Shown piece after piece: positions 60,954 to 64,000 of a stretch of DNA of 64,000 nt (the stretch's first letter is position 1; the number at the start of each line of letters is the position of its first letter). Origin of the DNA: Achromobacter seleniivolatilans (GTDB lineage Bacteria; Pseudomonadota; Gammaproteobacteria; Burkholderiales; Burkholderiaceae_B). The stretch covers positions 992,001 to 1,056,000 of the forward strand of contig NZ_CP132976.1 in the NCBI RefSeq assembly GCF_030864005.1, in the 5' to 3' direction. The position numbers and the translations under genes are program-made. The notes beneath the pieces were generated by a model. It was given only the letters and a program-made list of their open reading frames with translations. It made no database searches and had not been told where the DNA came from.

Positions 60954-62237
60954 ATGACTTATTCGACCTATCACAAGAAAGATATTTTTGGCCGTCCGCT
61001 GCATGCGGAAACGCAGATGATGTCCTATGGCTACGATCCTTTCCTGTCGGAAGGCGCGGTCAAGCCGCCTGTTTTTCTGACGTCCACCTTTGCGTTCCGA
61101 TCGGCCGAGGACGGCGCCGCTTTTTTTGATCTGGTATCCGGCCGCAAGCCCTTGCCGCAGGGCGAATCGGCGGGCTTGGTGTACAGCCGCTTCAATCACC
61201 CCAATCTGGAAATCGTGGAAGACCGGCTGTCGCTGCTGGACGGCTCGGAAGCCGCCGCAGTGACGTCCAGCGGCATGTCTGCGATCAGTTCGGTGCTGAT
61301 GGCGTTCTTGCGCCCGGGTGATCAGTTGGTGCAGTCCGTGCCTTTGTATGGCGGCACCGAGACCTTGATTGCCAAGATTTTTCCGGAGTGGGGCATAGGC
61401 TCGCATCCGATCCATGACGGCTTGTCGCCGAAAAGCATGCGCGACGCGCTGGAAGCGGCTGCGGCCAAGGGCGCGGTGCGCGTGTTTTATGTGGAAACGC
61501 CCGCGAATCCCACCAACGCGCTGTTCGATTTCGAAGGCATGAAAAACGAGATCGACGCGTTTGAAACGCGTCATGGCTACCGGCCGATTTCGGTGTGCGA
61601 CAACACGCTGCTGGGGCCGATCTTTCAGAAGCCCGCCGAACATGGCGTGGATCTGTGTGTCTATTCGCTGACCAAGTACGTGGGCGGCCACAGTGATCTG
61701 GTGGCCGGCGCGGTCACGGGCAGCAAAGAACTCATTAAGAAAGTGCGCGCGATACGCAGCGCCTTCGGTTCGCAACTGGACCCGCATTCGTGCTGGATGA
61801 TTACGCGGTCGATGGAAACGGTGGTGCTGCGCATGAAGCAGGCCGCGCGCACGGCGACCAAGGTTGCGCAATGGCTGGCAGGTAATTCACACGAGAAAGT
61901 GCAGATCTTCCATCCCGAAACGATCGCCGATCGCACGTACCAAGAGGTCTACAAGCGGCAATGTACCGGCCCGGGTTCGACCTTTGCCTTTGTGCTGGAA
62001 GGCGGCCGCCCGCGCGCCTTCCGCTTTATCAACGCGCTGCATCTGTTCAAGTCGGCGGTCAGCCTGGGCGGCACGGAATCGCTGGTTTGCCATCCCGCGT
62101 CCACCACCCATTCAGGCGTGCCCGCGGCGGATCGGGATGCGGCAGGCGTGTCGGAAGGGCTTATCCGGATTTCCATCGGGCTTGAACACGAGGAAGACCT
62201 GATCGCCGATATGGACAACGCCTTTCGCACCAGCTGA
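60954..62237 (+). CDS. PLP-dependent cystathionine gamma-synthase/methionine gamma-lyase family enzyme
   Basis: A 427-residue enzyme with AAGAGG before the ATG at 60954. GLVYSRFNHPNLEIVEDRLS and SVPLYGGTETLIAKIFPEWG form the PLP pocket; the Schiff-base lysine is in VYSLTKYVGGHSDLV. Also TPANPTNALFDFEGM and SLGGTESLVCHPASTTHSGV. Substrate specificity is not certain; the divergent Lrp gene favours methionine or a related thiol amino acid. It ends one base from the convergent MFS gene. Confidence 0.9.
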   Translation: MTYSTYHKKDIFGRPLHAETQMMSYGYDPFLSEGAVKPPVFLTSTFAFRSAEDGAAFFDLVSGRKPLPQGESAGLVYSRFNHPNLEIVEDRLSLLDGSEAAAVTSSGMSAISSVLMAFLRPGDQLVQSVPLYGGTETLIAKIFPEWGIGSHPIHDGLSPKSMRDALEAAAAKGAVRVFYVETPANPTNALFDFEGMKNEIDAFETRHGYRPISVCDNTLLGPIFQKPAEHGVDLCVYSLTKYVGGHSDLVAGAVTGSKELIKKVRAIRSAFGSQLDPHSCWMITRSMETVVLRMKQAARTATKVAQWLAGNSHEKVQIFHPETIADRTYQEVYKRQCTGPGSTFAFVLEGGRPRAFRFINALHLFKSAVSLGGTESLVCHPASTTHSGVPAADRDAAGVSEGLIRISIGLEHEEDLIADMDNAFRTS

Positions 62238-62238
62238 T

Positions 62239-63759
62239 TTACATGGCGTGCGCCGCCCGGCGCGCGCGGTTCAACAGCACAAAGGCAGCCGTGGCCAGCA
62301 GCATGACCGTCGCGGTGGCGATCACCGCGGCGTAGCCCGCGTCAAAAGCTGTTTTGGCCAGGTGGGTCAACGTGGATGCCATGTCCGCCGACAGGCCCTC
62401 GGCCACGATGAGGGCTTCGTCCAGGCTGTCGCGGGCCATGGCGGCTTGCGGCACGCCGTCAGGGACGGTCAGCGATTGCGCGTAGACCCCAGACAGAATC
62501 GACCCCATCAGCGTAACGCCCAAGGCGCCGCCCAGCTCGTACGACACCTCTTCAATGGATGCCGCCATGCCGGCGCGTTCGGGCGAGGCGCTTTGCATGA
62601 TGGTGCTGGATGCCGCTGTCATGGTGGCGCCGATGCCTACGCCCAGCACACTCAGGCTGATCATCTGCGGCAGGATGGCCGCGTCATAACTCAGCAAGTA
62701 GCCGCCCATGCCGGCGCCCGACACCAGCAGCGATAGAACCAGCAACCGCTTGCCGCTGATGCGCCCCAGCATCCAGCCCGCCAGCGGACCAGCCACAAAG
62801 GCGGCCAGCGGCAAGGGCAGGATGAACAACGCTGCCTGGATTGGCGACATGCCCAGCACCAATTGCAGCCGTTGGCTGAACACCAGTTCCATGCCGAACA
62901 GGGCGGCTGCCGCGAATAGCGCGGAAGCGACTGCCGAGCTGAACGCGGTGTTGCGGAAAATGGCGAAGTCGATCAACGGGTGCGCACGGCCGCGCTGGCG
63001 GCGTACAAAGATGGCCAGCATCGCCACGCCCGCCACGCAAGCAAGACCCGCATGCAGCCACGATGTGGATGCCTTGCCCAGTTCTTTGAGCGCGTAGGCG
63101 CACAAAATCAATCCGGCCATGACTTGCAGCGAACCGGTCAGGTCCCACGGGCGCGAGGCATCCGGACGGCTGGCGGGAATAAAGCGCCAGGCCAAGGGCA
63201 GCGCCAGCAAGACGATGGGCACGTTGATCAGAAATACCGAGCCCCACCAGAAATGCTCCAGCAATATGCCGCCGACGACCGGCCCAAGCGCCGCGCCGCC
63301 CGAGGCGACCGAGGCCCAGATGCCTATGGCGACGGCGCGTTCGCGTTCGTTGGCGAAGGTCAGGCGGATGATGGACAAGGTGGCGGGCATCATCATGGCG
63401 GCCCCCACCGCCAGCAACACGCGGGCCGCGATCAGAATGGCGGCGTCCGGCGAATAGGCGGCGGCAAGTGATGCCACGCCAAAGACCGCCAGGCCCATCA
63501 TGAACAGCCGCTTGTGGCCCAAACGGTCGCCCAGCGTGCCCATGCCCAGCAACAGGCCGGATACGACCAGCGCGTACACATTCACAATCCACAATTTTGC
63601 GGACGCCGTGACGCCCAGTTCATGCGTGAGGCGGGGCAGTGCTGTGTACAGCACGGTCATGTCGACAACGATCAACAACAAGGCGACGGACACAATGGCC
63701 AGCACCAGCCAGCGGCCCGATTTGGGCGCGGCGACAGCGTTTGAATGAATCCGCTGCAT
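62239..63759 (-). CDS. MFS transporter, DHA2 (EmrB/QacA-like)
   Basis: A 506-residue transporter. The start at 63759 has AGGAGT upstream. About 14 hydrophobic segments; motif A LGMGTLGDRLGHKRLFMMG and motif C LGPVVGGILLEHFWWGSVFL with LPRLTHELGVTASAKLWIVN near the first helix. A proton-driven exporter, likely controlled by the divergent LysR gene at 63939. Confidence 0.93.
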   Translation of the reverse strand: MQRIHSNAVAAPKSGRWLVLAIVSVALLLIVVDMTVLYTALPRLTHELGVTASAKLWIVNVYALVVSGLLLGMGTLGDRLGHKRLFMMGLAVFGVASLAAAYSPDAAILIAARVLLAVGAAMMMPATLSIIRLTFANERERAVAIGIWASVASGGAALGPVVGGILLEHFWWGSVFLINVPIVLLALPLAWRFIPASRPDASRPWDLTGSLQVMAGLILCAYALKELGKASTSWLHAGLACVAGVAMLAIFVRRQRGRAHPLIDFAIFRNTAFSSAVASALFAAAALFGMELVFSQRLQLVLGMSPIQAALFILPLPLAAFVAGPLAGWMLGRISGKRLLVLSLLVSGAGMGGYLLSYDAAILPQMISLSVLGVGIGATMTAASSTIMQSASPERAGMAASIEEVSYELGGALGVTLMGSILSGVYAQSLTVPDGVPQAAMARDSLDEALIVAEGLSADMASTLTHLAKTAFDAGYAAVIATATVMLLATAAFVLLNRARRAAHAM

Positions 63760-63886
63760 AGTTCTACTCCTGAAAATGTCTGGCATTCAAGCTGGCGCCA
63801 GGGCGATTGCCGGGCCGGGTAAGAAAGGCGCTTGAACGTCAGGCGTGGCATTATCTATCTATATATTTGCCATATAAAGTTTGATT

Positions 63887-63905
63887 CCATCTATAAAATA
63901 GATGG
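63887..63905. promoter_or_regulatory. Candidate LysR operator
   Basis: CCATCTA-TAAAA-TAGATGG, a 19-base inverted repeat with a T-N11-A core, 33 bases before the LysR start and in the divergent promoter of the MFS gene. Confidence 0.65.
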
Positions 63906-63938
63906 ATAAAACACCGCTTGGTTTGGATGGAGTCCCAT

Positions 63939-64000
63939 ATGCAATGGACCTTGGATCAGCTTCGGCAATTTGTCGCCGCAGCCGACGCGGGCTCGTTTTC
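63939..64000 (+). CDS. LysR-family transcriptional regulator, 3' truncated by the window edge
   Basis: The ATG at 63939 begins MQWTLDQLRQFVAAADAGSF, the first HTH helix of a LysR protein; only 20 full codons lie in the window. It is divergent from the MFS gene, with an inverted repeat between them. Confidence 0.85.
   Translation, partial: MQWTLDQLRQFVAAADAGSF

Overview
The window is high-GC DNA with dense, short-spaced genes and many translationally coupled operons. Gene content (Wsp-type surface-sensing operon, Gram-negative porin, TAT-linked gluconate dehydrogenase, many LysR regulators, classical type V autotransporters) points to a betaproteobacterium of the Alcaligenaceae, most like Achromobacter or Bordetella. 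That placement is inferred from protein sequence character, not from a database search. No rRNA, tRNA, CRISPR array, insertion sequence or prophage was recognised. The window opens inside a LysR gene and closes inside another.

Layout. 1-9.9 kb: small regulator/target pairs (LysR with SDR and tautomerase; TetR with a metallo-beta-lactamase-fold hydrolase; an AbrB/VapC toxin-antitoxin pair; MerR with a DUF2938 membrane protein), plus a COG2509-type flavoprotein, a YccF membrane protein and an AlkC-type DNA glycosylase with a C-terminal Ig-like domain. 10.1-11.0 kb: an unnamed two-gene module behind a palindrome (small basic/cysteine-containing protein plus HTH protein) that resembles a toxin-antitoxin pair. 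11.0-18.2 kb: a lipoprotein hydrolase, a candidate small RNA, and two tandem autotransporters whose 3' 1.15 kb aligns without indels, under a divergent AraC regulator. 19.5-29.1 kb: a divergent carbohydrate or polyol cluster (ABC importer, aldolase and aldo/keto reductase leftward; FGGY kinase, GlpD-like dehydrogenase and GntR regulator rightward) with a matched inverted operator pair in the central promoter region. 30.1-33.9 kb: a three-subunit membrane gluconate-2-dehydrogenase-type enzyme. 34.7-38.6 kb: a coupled DNA-repair pair, a FAN1-like VRR-NUC nuclease and a fused RecB-type nuclease/iron-sulfur helicase. 38.6-46.9 kb: truncated haemoglobin, two efflux/regulator pairs, and a TetR-thioesterase-thiolase-amidase run. 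47.2-55.7 kb: a complete wspABCDEFR operon controlling a diguanylate cyclase. 55.7-60.2 kb: a leftward porin-ABC importer operon. 60.3-62.2 kb: an Lrp-type regulator divergent from a PLP-dependent gamma-lyase-like enzyme. 62.2-64 kb: a DHA2 efflux pump divergent from a LysR gene.

The parts that most deserve a second look are the FAN1/nuclease-helicase operon, the two-gene HTH module at 10.1-11.0 kb, the autotransporter pair with its repeated hairpins and orphan promoter, and the polyol-type cluster of unknown substrate.
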